DNA of 64,000 nt from Streptomyces pyxinicus (GTDB lineage Bacteria; Actinomycetota; Actinomycetes; Streptomycetales; Streptomycetaceae): positions 62,001-126,000 of the forward strand of contig NZ_JANUGP010000020.1 of NCBI RefSeq assembly GCF_024753135.1, given 5' to 3'. Shown piece by piece: positions 1 through 8,141 of the stretch (its first letter is position 1; each line of letters starts with the position of its first letter). The notes below the pieces were generated by a model. It was not told the origin of the DNA and did no database searches. It saw only the letters and a list, made by a program, of their open reading frames with translations. A program made the translations under genes and the position numbers.

Positions 1-374
1 CGCTGCGGCTGCTGGCCGGCCGGATCCTGATGACGGAGGCGCACCGGATCGGCCGCCCGCTGGGCGTGCTGTGCGCGGTGGCCGCCGCCGGCTGCGCGAC
101 GACCGCCTCGTACGACGGCACCGCGCGCGGCTTCGGTCCGCTCACCGCCCTCGGCGCGCTCCTCGTCCTCGGCTGCGCGCTCGCCACCCTGCTCACCGCG
201 GCCGTCGAGGTCCGCCAGGTCCGCGCCGACACCAGGGCCGCCCTGCTCCGCCTCGGCGCACCGGCCACGATGCTGCGCGGTGCCGCGGCCCTGCGCGCCG
301 CCGCCCTGCTCGCCCTGTTCGGGCCGCTCACCCTCGCGGTCGCCGCGCTGACGGCCCTGCCGCCGGCCCGCTGA
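1..374 (+). CDS. C-terminal part of a membrane protein (5' end outside window)
   Basis: The reading frame is open from the first bases of the window (codons from position 3) to a TGA at 372-374, so this is probably the tail of a longer protein. An in-frame ATG at 30 exists but no ribosome-binding site precedes it. The visible ~120 residues hold two or three Ala/Leu-rich hydrophobic stretches separated by a short basic and acidic loop (EVRQVRADTRAALLRLG), as in a polytopic membrane protein. The layout would fit a permease domain of an FtsX/ABC-type exporter, but no family motif is decisive. Function not assigned. Confidence 0.55.
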   Translation, partial: LRLLAGRILMTEAHRIGRPLGVLCAVAAAGCATTASYDGTARGFGPLTALGALLVLGCALATLLTAAVEVRQVRADTRAALLRLGAPATMLRGAAALRAAALLALFGPLTLAVAALTALPPAR

Positions 375-458
375 ACGTACGGATCCCCGGGCGACCGATG
401 AGTTCCGCGCGGGCCCCCGGTCTACCCCTCGACCGCGACACCGACGGGAGAGGCCCCC

Positions 459-866
459 ATGTACCAGCAGATGATCTTCGTGAACCTGCCCGTGACCGAC
501 CTCGACGCCTCGAAGAAGTTCTTCACGGAGCTGGGCTACTCGATCAACCCGCAGTTCAGCGACGACAAGGCGGCCTCGGTCGTGATCAGCGAGACCATCG
601 TGGCGATGCTGCTCACCAAGCCGTTCTACGCGACCTTCACCGACAAGGAGATCGCGGACGCCACGAAGACCAGCGAAGTGCTGGTCTGCCTGAGCGCCGA
701 GAGCCGCGCGCAGGTGGACGAGCTGGTGGAGAAGGCGCTCGCGGCCGGCGGCACGCCGAGCGGTCACACCCAGGACCACGGGTTCATGTACGGCCGCGCC
801 TTCGACGACCTGGACGGCCACACCTGGGAGGTCGTCTGGATGGACCCGGCCGCGGTCGAGGGCTGA
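459..866 (+). CDS. VOC superfamily (glyoxalase/bleomycin-resistance-like) protein
   Basis: This 135-residue protein has the length and shape of a single-module vicinal-oxygen-chelate protein: an opening beta strand (MIFVNLPVTDLDASKKFFTE), a middle hydrophobic strand and the C-terminal motif DLDGHTWEVVWMDP typical of the subgroup often annotated as glyoxalase or extradiol dioxygenase-like. Such proteins use a paired beta-alpha-beta-beta-beta fold to bind a metal or sequester a small molecule. A GGAGAGG ribosome-binding site lies just before the ATG. The substrate cannot be read from sequence. It is monocistronic-looking, with 36 bp to the next gene. Confidence 0.85.
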   Translation: MYQQMIFVNLPVTDLDASKKFFTELGYSINPQFSDDKAASVVISETIVAMLLTKPFYATFTDKEIADATKTSEVLVCLSAESRAQVDELVEKALAAGGTPSGHTQDHGFMYGRAFDDLDGHTWEVVWMDPAAVEG

Positions 867-902
867 CGCCTCCGGGCCCGGCGTCCGTGCCAGCATGGGC
901 GG

Positions 903-2030
903 GTGCATCCTCCGATACCCGCCCAGCCGAACCGGGCCGCCCACGACCAAGAGATCGAGTCCCTCGCCGAGTTCGACGAGGTGACCGCCGCGCACGGCTC
1001 GCTCGCCCGCTACCGCGTCCAGGCCGTCGACCTGACCGGCCGCACCGAAGCCCTGCTCGAACTCGACATCGCGGGCGCCGTGTTCCTCGGCTGCCCGATG
1101 AGCCCCGAGGCCGCCGCCCACGTCCGCTCGTCCGGCGCCCTGGTCTTCCCGCCGGTCCCCGGCCTCCCCTTCGACCCGTACCGCGGCTTCGTCTACACCC
1201 CCGACGAGCTGTTCGCGTCGCTGGCCGAGGGGTACGAGGCGACACCGGACGCCCGCGCCTACGCCTGGGCGCGCGACACCGCGGCGGACGGTGACATCTT
1301 CGCCTCGATGCTCCGCGCGGTCCACGACGACGCGGTCTCCGACGCCCTGGACGAACTCCTCACCGGCGCCCGGGTGGTGGGCGTCATGGGCGGCCACGCC
1401 ATGGCCCGCGGGACCGAGGAGTACGCCGGTGCCGCCCGGCTCGGCCGGGAGCTGGCCCGCGCCGGGTACACGGTCGCCACCGGCGGCGGCCCCGGCGCGA
1501 TGGAGGCGGCGAACCTCGGCGCGTACGCGGCGCCGTTCGCCGACGGCATGCTGGAGGAGGCGCTGGCGCTGCTGGCGAAGGCACCCTCGTTCCGGCCGTC
1601 GGTCACGGACTGGGCGCGCGCCGCCTTCGAGGTGCGCGAGCGCTGGCCGGACGGCGGGGCGTCGGTGGGCATCCCCACCTGGTTCTACGGCCACGAGCCG
1701 CCGAACGCCTTCGCCGCGCACATCGCCAAGTACTTCGCCAACGCCACCCGCGAGGACGGCCTGCTGGCCCGCTCCACCGCCGGCGTGGTCTTCCTGCCGG
1801 GCGCCGCCGGGACCGTACAGGAGATCTTCGACAACGCGACGCCGAACTACTACGAGTCACGCGGTGAGCCGACTCCGATGGTGCTCGTGGACGAGACGCA
1901 CTGGACGCGGGACCTGCCCGCCTGGCCGTTGTTGCGGGCGTTGGCCCGGGGCCGGGCGATGGAGTCCCGTATCGCCCTCGTTGACCGGATCGAGCAGGCT
2001 CCGGACGCGATCAAACGTCTCGGCGGTTAA
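903..2030 (+). CDS. LOG-like Rossmann-fold nucleotide-binding protein
   Basis: The protein has 375 residues and starts at a GTG. Its second half carries hallmarks of the LOG/TIGR00730 superfamily, named for cytokinin riboside 5'-monophosphate phosphoribohydrolase and often mis-annotated as lysine decarboxylase: a GVMGGH glycine loop near residue 160, then ATGGGPGAMEAANLGAY and VFLPGAAGTVQE. The usual PGGxGTxxE catalytic/phosphate loop is altered here to PGAAGTVQE. The ~140-residue N-terminal region is an extra domain not found in small LOG enzymes. The family hydrolyses nucleoside monophosphates to base plus ribose phosphate; whether this member does so is open. Confidence 0.7.
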   Translation: MHPPIPAQPNRAAHDQEIESLAEFDEVTAAHGSLARYRVQAVDLTGRTEALLELDIAGAVFLGCPMSPEAAAHVRSSGALVFPPVPGLPFDPYRGFVYTPDELFASLAEGYEATPDARAYAWARDTAADGDIFASMLRAVHDDAVSDALDELLTGARVVGVMGGHAMARGTEEYAGAARLGRELARAGYTVATGGGPGAMEAANLGAYAAPFADGMLEEALALLAKAPSFRPSVTDWARAAFEVRERWPDGGASVGIPTWFYGHEPPNAFAAHIAKYFANATREDGLLARSTAGVVFLPGAAGTVQEIFDNATPNYYESRGEPTPMVLVDETHWTRDLPAWPLLRALARGRAMESRIALVDRIEQAPDAIKRLGG

Positions 2031-2068
2031 TAACCGGGTAAAGCCGACGGCGGGCGGGGGCATACGCA

Positions 2069-2097
2069 TTGACAGGCCGACGGGGCGCTTATAGACC
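2069..2097 (+). promoter_or_regulatory. Sigma70 (HrdB)-type promoter for the LAxTG surface protein
   Basis: A perfect -35 TTGACA (2069-2074) is followed after 17 bp by TAGACC (2092-2097), overlapping TATAGA. The start site would fall near 2104, giving an ~85-nt leader before the GTG at 2189. Just upstream, 2024-2036 is a 13-bp palindrome (CGGTTAATAACCG) spanning the stop of the previous gene, a possible operator. Confidence 0.7.
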
Positions 2098-2188
2098 TGT
2101 GAGCCTCTTGGGGGTGCTGGGGCCTCACCTCAGCTCCGGCCCCAACTCCCCCGCATCCCCCCGCAGTTATGCACAGTAAAGGACAAAC

Positions 2189-2887
2189 GTGTCCATGACT
2201 CGCCGTAGCGCACGCCGTTCCGTGCGCATCGTGGGTGTCGCCTCCGCCTCGGCGGCGATCGTGCTGGGCCTGTCCGGCTCGGCTCTCGCGTGCGACATCC
2301 GTGACTTCAAGGCCGAAGCCGAGTGCGACGGTGACAAGGGCGTCATCGTCGTCACCGACACCGACGCCTCCGGCACCCCGGCCACCGTCACCGTCTTCCT
2401 GGCGGACAAGAGCGGCGTCGAGACGAAGGTGGGCGAGCGGACGGTCAAGGGCTCCAAGGAGGGGGCCTCGGTCACCGTCCCGGAGGACTGGAAGCCGAAC
2501 GCGACCTACCGCGTCCACATCACGGCCGAGCGCAAGATCGTCGACGAGGACATCGCGCCCGACCTGGTGACCCCGTCCGTCGCCTGCACGACGGAGGAGA
2601 GCAAGTCCCCCACGCCGACCGGCTCGACGGCCCCGAAGCCGACCCCGGCCAAGTCCACCCCGGCCGAGCCGGCGACCCCGGCCCCCTCGGACTCGGCGTC
2701 CCAGGTGGCCCCGGCGACCCCCTCGGACAACGCGCCGTCCCCGGCGGCCGGGGACTCCAACCTGGCCCAGACCGGAGCCAGTTCGAACACCGGTCTGACC
2801 GCCGGCCTGGCGGCGGCCCTGGTCGTCGTCGGCGGCGGCGCGGTCTTCTTCGGCATGCGCCGACGCGGCACGCGCGGCAACGGCTGA
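2189..2887 (+). CDS. Secreted LAxTG-anchored surface protein (sortase substrate)
   Basis: This 232-residue protein has an N-terminal signal peptide with basic start (MTRRSARRS) and a hydrophobic core ending in SGSALA. A beta-rich domain with one Cys pair follows, then a Pro/Thr/Ser/Ala-rich wall-spanning stretch (residues ~130-190), and a C-terminal LAQTG motif, hydrophobic helix and basic tail (MRRRG). This is the cell-wall sorting signal; actinomycete class E sortases prefer LAxTG over LPxTG. It is expected to be anchored to peptidoglycan outside the cell. AAAGGA lies 5 nt before the GTG and fits this start; an ATG two codons later is possible. Confidence 0.8.
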   Translation: MSMTRRSARRSVRIVGVASASAAIVLGLSGSALACDIRDFKAEAECDGDKGVIVVTDTDASGTPATVTVFLADKSGVETKVGERTVKGSKEGASVTVPEDWKPNATYRVHITAERKIVDEDIAPDLVTPSVACTTEESKSPTPTGSTAPKPTPAKSTPAEPATPAPSDSASQVAPATPSDNAPSPAAGDSNLAQTGASSNTGLTAGLAAALVVVGGGAVFFGMRRRGTRGNG

Positions 2888-2902
2888 CACCCGCGCCCCG
2901 TA

Positions 2903-2942
2903 CCGAGGCCCGCCTCCCCGGCGCCGGGGAGGCGGGCCTCGG
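2903..2942. terminator. Bidirectional terminator between convergent genes
   Basis: A perfect 40-bp palindrome (two 20-bp arms meeting at 2922/2923) sits between the convergent ends of the surface protein (2887) and the ABC ATPase (2969). It lacks a long T tract, which is common in high-G+C actinomycetes. Confidence 0.85.
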
Positions 2943-2968
2943 CCGTAGGGGGCCCGGGCGGCGGTTGC

Positions 2969-3988
2969 TCAGTCCAGTACGACGACTTCCGCCGCGTCGA
3001 ACTCCACACCGACCGCCTCCCCGACCTCCGGCGCGTCCCGCAGCGCGCAGGCCGCCTCCAGCCGGGGGCCGTCGCCGGGCCTGAGGTGGACGGCCACATG
3101 GGTGCCCCGGAAGGTGCGGGCGGTCACCGTGCAGGGCAGGCCCTCGTCGGGCGGCAGCAGCCGTACCCCGGCGGGCCGCACCAGCAGGGTCCTGGCGCCT
3201 TGCGCGCAGCCGTCGGGCACCGGCAGCTTGCCCCAGGGGCTGTCGGCGACCGTGCCGGCGACGGTCGCCGGCGCCACGTTGTCGAAGCCGAGGAAGCGGG
3301 CCACGAACGCGTCGGCGGGCCGCTGCCACACCTCAAGAGGCGTGCCGGACTGGGCGATCCGGCCGTCCCGCATCACCACCACCCGGTCGGCCAGCGCGAA
3401 CGCCTCACCCTGGTCATGCGTGACGGCGAGCACGGTCGTCCCCAACCGGCCGAACAGCTCCCGCAGTTCGACCACCAGGCGTTCGCGCAGCGAACGGTCG
3501 AGCTGGCCGAGCGGCTCGTCCAGCATCAGCAGCCGGGGCCGGAGCGCGAGCGCCCGGGCGAGGGCGACGCGCTGCTGTTCGCCGCCGGACAGCGAGGCCA
3601 CCGCCCGGCGGGCGGCGCCGGGCAGCCCGACGAGGTCCAGCAACCGGCCGACCTCGGCGTCCCGTTCGGCCCGCCCGGCGCCGTGCATACGCGGCCCGAA
3701 GGCCACGTTGGCGCCGACGTCGCGCTGCGGGAAGAGCTGGTGGTCCTGGAACATCAGCCCGACGCCCCGCTTGTGCGCGGGTACGCCCGCCTGGTCCCGG
3801 CCGTCGAGCAGCACCCGCCCGGCGGACAGCGGCTGAAGCCCGGCGACGGCCCGCAGCAGGGTCGACTTGCCGCTGCCGCTGGGCCCGAGCACGCACACCA
3901 CCTCGTGCTCGGCGACATCAAGGCCGACCGCGTCGAGCACCGGCCGCCCGCCGAGACGGACGGTCGCGGCGTCGAGACTCAGCAGCAT
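2969..3988 (-). CDS. ABC transporter ATP-binding protein, thiamine/iron-type importer
   Basis: This 339-residue ATPase has Walker A GPSGSGKSTLL (residues ~34-44), Q-loop MFQDHQLFP, signature LSGGEQQRVALARAL, Walker B LLMLDEP and H-loop TVLAVTHD, followed by a C-terminal TOBE-like regulatory domain. It energises import from the cytoplasmic face. The ATG at 3988 overlaps the TGA of the upstream permease (TGATG), so the two are translationally coupled. An upstream in-frame start at 4048 would lie inside the permease gene and precede the normal N-terminus. ThiQ-like role is inferred from the TPP riboswitch and the ThiB-like binding protein. Confidence 0.88.
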   Translation of the reverse strand: MLLSLDAATVRLGGRPVLDAVGLDVAEHEVVCVLGPSGSGKSTLLRAVAGLQPLSAGRVLLDGRDQAGVPAHKRGVGLMFQDHQLFPQRDVGANVAFGPRMHGAGRAERDAEVGRLLDLVGLPGAARRAVASLSGGEQQRVALARALALRPRLLMLDEPLGQLDRSLRERLVVELRELFGRLGTTVLAVTHDQGEAFALADRVVVMRDGRIAQSGTPLEVWQRPADAFVARFLGFDNVAPATVAGTVADSPWGKLPVPDGCAQGARTLLVRPAGVRLLPPDEGLPCTVTARTFRGTHVAVHLRPGDGPRLEAACALRDAPEVGEAVGVEFDAAEVVVLD

Positions 3989-5634
3989 CAGAACTCCCCG
4001 GTCCGGTCGGTGCGCAGCCGCTCCAGGATCAGCAGCGCGGCGGCGCACACCACCATCAGAATCGTCGAAAGGGCCATCGCCTGGCCGTAGTTGAGGTCGC
4101 CGGGACGGCTGAGCAGCCGGGCCACGGCGACCGGGAGCGTCGGGTTGTCGGGCCGGGCGATGAACACGGTCGCCCCGAACTCGCCGAGCGAGACGGCGAA
4201 CGCGAACCCGGCCGCGACCAGCAGCGCCCGCCGCACCAGCGGCAGGTCCACCTCACGCCACACCCGCCAGGGCGAGGCCCCGAGCACGGCGGCGGCCTCC
4301 CGCAGCCGGGAGTCCACCGCGCGCAGCACGGGCAGCATGGTCCGTACGACGAAGGGGGCGCCCACCAGCGCCTGCGCGAGCGGCACCAGGATCCAGGACT
4401 GGCGCAGATCCAGCGGCGGCTTGTCCAGGGCGATCAGGAAGCCGAAGCCGACGGTCACGGCGGACACCCCGAGGGGCAGCATGAGCAGCGCGTCGAAGCC
4501 CCGCACCAGCCGGCCGGCGTCCCGGCGGGCCAGCGCGGCGGCGGCGAGGGCGCCGATCAGCACGGCGATGGCGGTGGCCGCGAACGCGTACTCCAGCGAG
4601 GTCCACACCGCGTGCACGGGCGCCACCAGGAATGTACCGCTGTCGGAGGTGGTCAGGGCCCGGTAGTAGCCGAGGCCGGGCGCGTCCAGGGAGCGGCGCA
4701 CCAGCACGGCGAGGGGCAGCACCAGGAGCAGCGCGACGGTGGCGAGGACCCCGGCGAGCAGCGCCCACTGTCCGGCGCCGCGTGGCCGGCGGGCGGTCGT
4801 GCCCGGGTCGACCAGGCGCAGGGCGCTCTCCCGCCGCCGTACGGTCCAGGCGTGCACGGCGAGGATCGCGCCGACGGCGGCGAACTGGACCAGGGTGAGG
4901 ACGGCGGCCGTGGACAGGTCGAAGATCTCGGAGGTCTGCCGGTAGATCTCCACCTCCAGGGTGGAGAAGGTGGGCCCGCCGAGGATCTGGACGACGCCGA
5001 AGGAGGTGAAGGTGAACAGGAACACCATCAGCGCGGCGGCGGCCACGGCGGGGGCGAGCGCCGGCAGGGTGACCCGGCGCCAGGCGCCGAACGGCGAGGC
5101 GCCCAGCATCCGCGCGGCCTCCTCCTGCCGTGGGTCGAGCTGTGCCCACAGCCCGCCCACCGTCCGCACGACCACGGCGTAGTTGAAGAAGACGTGGGCC
5201 AGCAGGATCGCCCACACCGTGGTGTCGAGCCGTACCCCCCACAGCTCGTCCAGCAGCCCGTTGTGCCCGACCAGCGCCAGGAAGGCGCTGCCCGCGACGA
5301 CGGTCGGCAGCACGAACGGCACGGTGACGACGGCCCGCAGCACCTGCTTGCCGGGGAAGTCCAGGCGGGCGAAGACGTGGGCGGCGGGCAGGGCGAGCAG
5401 CAGGGTGAGGGCGGTGGAGGCGAGCGCCTGCCAGGTGGTGAACCACAGCACGTGCCGGATGTCCGGCTGCGCGAGGACGTCCGCGATCCGTCCGAGGTGC
5501 CAGGCGCCGTCGCTCTTCAGGCCGCGCCGGACGATCGCCGCCACCGGCCAGGCGAAGAACAGCGCGAAGAACGCGACGGGCAGGGCCATCAGCCCCAGCC
5601 GCGCCGCGCTCCCGCGCGCTCGGCGCCGGGTCAC
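3988..5634 (-). CDS. Fused ABC permease, two membrane domains (ThiP-like)
   Basis: This ~548-residue protein contains two tandem copies of the binding-protein-dependent permease domain, each with about six membrane helices and an EAA loop (EEAARMLGASPFGAWRRVTLPAL near residue 185 and EAAAVLGASPWRVWREVDLPL near residue 455). Double-length permeases of this kind are typical of ThiP and ferric-iron (FbpB/AfuB) importers. The GTG at 5634 overlaps the upstream stop as GTGA, so I prefer it over the ATG at 5667, which would run 37 bp into the lipoprotein gene. It forms the pore of the thiamine-type importer with the flanking genes. Confidence 0.87.
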   Translation of the reverse strand: MTRRRARGSAARLGLMALPVAFFALFFAWPVAAIVRRGLKSDGAWHLGRIADVLAQPDIRHVLWFTTWQALASTALTLLLALPAAHVFARLDFPGKQVLRAVVTVPFVLPTVVAGSAFLALVGHNGLLDELWGVRLDTTVWAILLAHVFFNYAVVVRTVGGLWAQLDPRQEEAARMLGASPFGAWRRVTLPALAPAVAAAALMVFLFTFTSFGVVQILGGPTFSTLEVEIYRQTSEIFDLSTAAVLTLVQFAAVGAILAVHAWTVRRRESALRLVDPGTTARRPRGAGQWALLAGVLATVALLLVLPLAVLVRRSLDAPGLGYYRALTTSDSGTFLVAPVHAVWTSLEYAFAATAIAVLIGALAAAALARRDAGRLVRGFDALLMLPLGVSAVTVGFGFLIALDKPPLDLRQSWILVPLAQALVGAPFVVRTMLPVLRAVDSRLREAAAVLGASPWRVWREVDLPLVRRALLVAAGFAFAVSLGEFGATVFIARPDNPTLPVAVARLLSRPGDLNYGQAMALSTILMVVCAAALLILERLRTDRTGEF

Positions 5635-6713
5635 TTCAGTACGAGTGACGTCCACGACTTGACCCACTGGTCGCGGTGCGCGGCGATCCGGTCCGGTGCC
5701 ATGGTCTCGGGGGACTTGGCCTGCGGGCCGTACGCGGTGAAGTCCGCCGGCACCTTCGCGCCCTCGCGCACCGGGTACACGAACATGTTCATCGGCATGT
5801 CCTCCTGGAACTCCTTGGTGAGCAGGAAGTCCAGGAACGCCTTGCCGCCCTTGGTGTTGCCGGCGTTGGCGAGCAGTCCCGCGTACTCGGTCTGCCGGAA
5901 GCAGGTGCCCTCGGCGACGCCGGTCGGGGCGCTGCTCGGCCGCTTCTTGGCGTAGATGACCTCGGCGGGCGGCGAGGAGGCGTACGACACGACGAGCGGC
6001 CGGTCGCCGCCGGCCTTCTTCCCCTGGGAGGAGCCGGAGAACTCGGTGTAGTAGGCCTGGTCCCAGCCGTCGACCACCTTGACGCCGTTGGCCTTGAGCT
6101 TCTTCCAGTAGTCCGGCCAGCCGTCGTCACCGAACTTCGCGGCGCTGCCGAGCAGGAAGCCGAGGCCGGGCGAGGAGGTGGCGGCGTTCTCGGTGACGAG
6201 CAGGTTCTTGTACGCCGGCTTGGCGAGGTCGGCGAAGGAGGCGGGCGGGGTCAGCTGGTGGGCGCTGAACCAGGCCTTGTCGTAGTTGACGCAGATGTCG
6301 CCGGTGTCGATCGGCGTGACCCGGTGCCTGTCCTGGTCGACGCGGTACGCGGGCTTGACCTGGTCGGCGCCCTTGGCCCGGTACGGCTGGAAGAGGCCGT
6401 TGTCGAGGGCGCGGGAGAGCAGGGTGTTGTCGACGCCGAAGAAGACGTCGCCCTGCGGGTTGTCCTTGGTGAGGATGGCCTTGTTGACGGCCTGCCCGGC
6501 GTCGCCGTCCTTGAGGACCCTGACCCGGTACCCGGACCGCTTCTCGAAGTCCTTGAGCACGTTCTTGGACACGGCCCACGAGCTGTGGCTGACCAGGGTC
6601 ACGGTCCTGGAGTCCGCTGACCCGTTGCCGCCGCCCGATCCGCAGCCGGTCAGCACGGGCAGGGCGAGGAGGCCGAGCCCCGCCGCCACGGCCGCGAAGG
6701 TCTTGTTGTGCAC
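5631..6713 (-). CDS. thiB: Thiamine-type ABC importer substrate-binding lipoprotein
   Basis: This 360-residue protein has a signal peptide with lipobox LTGC, so it is a membrane-tethered extracytoplasmic binding protein. Its body resembles ThiB/TbpA: GDVFFGVDNTLLSRALDNGL, the STPGLG-like TSSPGLGFLLG, VDGWDQAYYTEF, and a VYPVREG / AHRDQWVKSW end, all with counterparts in the E. coli thiamine-binding protein. The GTG at 6713 has AGGAGG 7 nt upstream; the longer ATG frame from 6791 would begin inside the riboswitch expression platform. Regulation by thiamine pyrophosphate (TPP riboswitch directly upstream) supports thiamine, or a thiamine precursor, as ligand. Confidence 0.85.
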   Translation of the reverse strand: MHNKTFAAVAAGLGLLALPVLTGCGSGGGNGSADSRTVTLVSHSSWAVSKNVLKDFEKRSGYRVRVLKDGDAGQAVNKAILTKDNPQGDVFFGVDNTLLSRALDNGLFQPYRAKGADQVKPAYRVDQDRHRVTPIDTGDICVNYDKAWFSAHQLTPPASFADLAKPAYKNLLVTENAATSSPGLGFLLGSAAKFGDDGWPDYWKKLKANGVKVVDGWDQAYYTEFSGSSQGKKAGGDRPLVVSYASSPPAEVIYAKKRPSSAPTGVAEGTCFRQTEYAGLLANAGNTKGGKAFLDFLLTKEFQEDMPMNMFVYPVREGAKVPADFTAYGPQAKSPETMAPDRIAAHRDQWVKSWTSLVLK

Positions 6714-6717
6714 TGGT

Positions 6718-6782
6718 GGTCCTCCTGGTGTCGGCCAGGAAGAGACGCGGCCCCGCCCGGGCTCCGCGAGGAGGACCCGGGC
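6718..6782 (-). promoter_or_regulatory. Expression platform: anti-SD and competing hairpin of the TPP riboswitch
   Basis: Read on the reverse strand, the ribosome-binding site of thiB (AGGAGGACC, + coordinates 6718-6726) is exactly complementary over 9 nt to GGTCCTCCT at 6769-6777. That anti-SD lies within a competing hairpin whose arms GCCCGGG/CCCGGGC occupy 6776-6782 and 6755-6761. The arrangement would let the leader either hide or free the ribosome-binding site, so translational control is likely. The pairing is seen directly; the ligand-dependent choice is inferred. Confidence 0.65.
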
Positions 6783-6810
6783 AGGGCGCAACAGCTTGAG
6801 TGAAGACCGA

Positions 6811-6896
6811 ACTTCCTACCCAGAATGACCTGGGCGAGGTTCAGAGGGTCTGCGGCCCGGTGCCGCACTCTCAGCGCTGTGGCGCTCCCCTGTCGG
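6811..6896 (-). ncRNA. TPP riboswitch (THI element)
   Basis: On the reverse strand this segment carries the conserved TPP aptamer blocks in order: GGGGAGC, GCTGAGAGT, a variable P3 hairpin (GCGGCACCGGGCCGC), GACCCTCTGAACCT and, at the end, CATTCTGGGTAGGAAG. They match the THI-box consensus CTGAGA...ACCCTTTGAACCTG...AATGCCAGCGTAGGGA in order and spacing. It begins about 31 bp after the rlmN stop, so its promoter probably lies in the A+T-richer DNA at 6890-6915 or in the rlmN 3' end. It controls the thiamine-type importer genes downstream. Confidence 0.93.
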
Positions 6897-6927
6897 AATA
6901 TGAAGATGTGATCAGGACATGGCCAGA

Positions 6928-8034
6928 TTACCGCTCGGTGGCGGCGAGCTGGCCACAGGCTCCGTCGATCTCCTGGCCCCGGGTGTCCCGGACGGTGACG
7001 GGCACACCGTGCGCCGCGATCGCCGCCACGAACGCCTTCTCGTCCTCGGGCCGCGAGGCGGTCCACTTGGACCCGGGCGTCGGGTTCAGCGGGATGAGGT
7101 TGACGTGCACGGGCTTGCCCCGCAGCAGCCGGCCGAGCCGGTCACCGCGCCAGGCCTGGTCGTTGATGTCCCGGATGAGCGCGTACTCGATGGACAGCCG
7201 GCGCCCGGACTTCTCGGTGTACTCGAACCCGGCGTCCAGCACCTCGCGCACCTTCCACCGCGTGTTCACGGGGACCAGGGTGTCGCGCAGCTCGTCGTCG
7301 GGGGCGTGCAGGGAGATCGCGAGCCGGCACTTGAAGCCCTCGTCGGCGAACCGGTGGATGGCCGGCACCAGCCCGACGGTGGACACGGTGATCCCGCGCT
7401 GCGAGAGCCCCAGCCCGTCCGGCGCGGGGTCGGTGAGCGCCCGGACGGCACCGGTCACCCGCTTGTAGTTGGCGAGCGGCTCCCCCATGCCCATGAACAC
7501 GATGTTGGACAGCCGGGCCGGCCCGCCGGGCACCTCGCCGTCGCGCAGCGCCCGCATGCCGTCCACGATCTGGTGCACGATCTCGGCGGTCGACAGGTTC
7601 CGGTCAAGGCCGGCCTGCCCGGTCGCGCAGAACGGGCAGTTCATCCCGCAGCCGGCCTGCGAGCTGATGCACATGGTGACCCGGTCCGGGTACCGCATCA
7701 GCACGGACTCGACCAGCGTCCCGTCGAACAGCCGCCACAGCGTCTTGCGGGTGGTCCCCTGGTCCGTCGACAGATGCCGCACCACGGTCATCAGCTCCGG
7801 AAGCAGCGCCTCCTGGAGCCTGCCGCGCGCGGCGGCCGGGATATCGGTCCACTCCGCCGGGTCGTGCGCGTACCGCGCGAAGTAGTGCTGCGCCAGCTGC
7901 TTGGCACGAAACGGCTTCTCACCGATCTCGGCCACGGCGTCCTTGCGCTCGGCAGGCGTGAGATCGGCAAGATGCCGCGGCGGCTTCTTGGCTCCGCGCG
8001 GCGCGACAAAGGTGAGTTCTCCGGGCTTGGGCAT
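6928..8034 (-). CDS. rlmN: Dual-specificity 23S rRNA (A2503-C2)/tRNA (A37-C2) methyltransferase
   Basis: This 368-residue radical-SAM enzyme has the cluster motif CGMNCPFC (near residue 128), the GMGEP SAM-binding motif (VFMGMGEPLANY), and the conserved C-terminal Cys in DGACGQL that forms the methyl-transfer intermediate with a second conserved Cys. RlmN methylates C2 of A2503 in the peptidyl-transferase centre and of A37 in some tRNAs; it also affects susceptibility to ribosome drugs. Length is normal for the family. It lies directly upstream of the riboswitch-controlled thiamine import genes on the same strand. Confidence 0.95.
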   Translation of the reverse strand: MPKPGELTFVAPRGAKKPPRHLADLTPAERKDAVAEIGEKPFRAKQLAQHYFARYAHDPAEWTDIPAAARGRLQEALLPELMTVVRHLSTDQGTTRKTLWRLFDGTLVESVLMRYPDRVTMCISSQAGCGMNCPFCATGQAGLDRNLSTAEIVHQIVDGMRALRDGEVPGGPARLSNIVFMGMGEPLANYKRVTGAVRALTDPAPDGLGLSQRGITVSTVGLVPAIHRFADEGFKCRLAISLHAPDDELRDTLVPVNTRWKVREVLDAGFEYTEKSGRRLSIEYALIRDINDQAWRGDRLGRLLRGKPVHVNLIPLNPTPGSKWTASRPEDEKAFVAAIAAHGVPVTVRDTRGQEIDGACGQLAATER

Positions 8035-8141
8035 GGTGCATCCAGTGTCGCAGATCGACTTGGGTGCCCCGGTGCCGCACGGGTCAGCCCCAGGACCGGC
8101 GGGATGAGGCCGCCACCGGTCCTCGTCGCAGATCCTCTGTC

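Noticed and set aside
6690..6791. Upstream ATG start (6791) for the thiamine-binding lipoprotein
   Set aside because: It would put the coding start inside the riboswitch expression platform and before the signal peptide; the GTG at 6713 has AGGAGG at 7 nt and begins the signal peptide.
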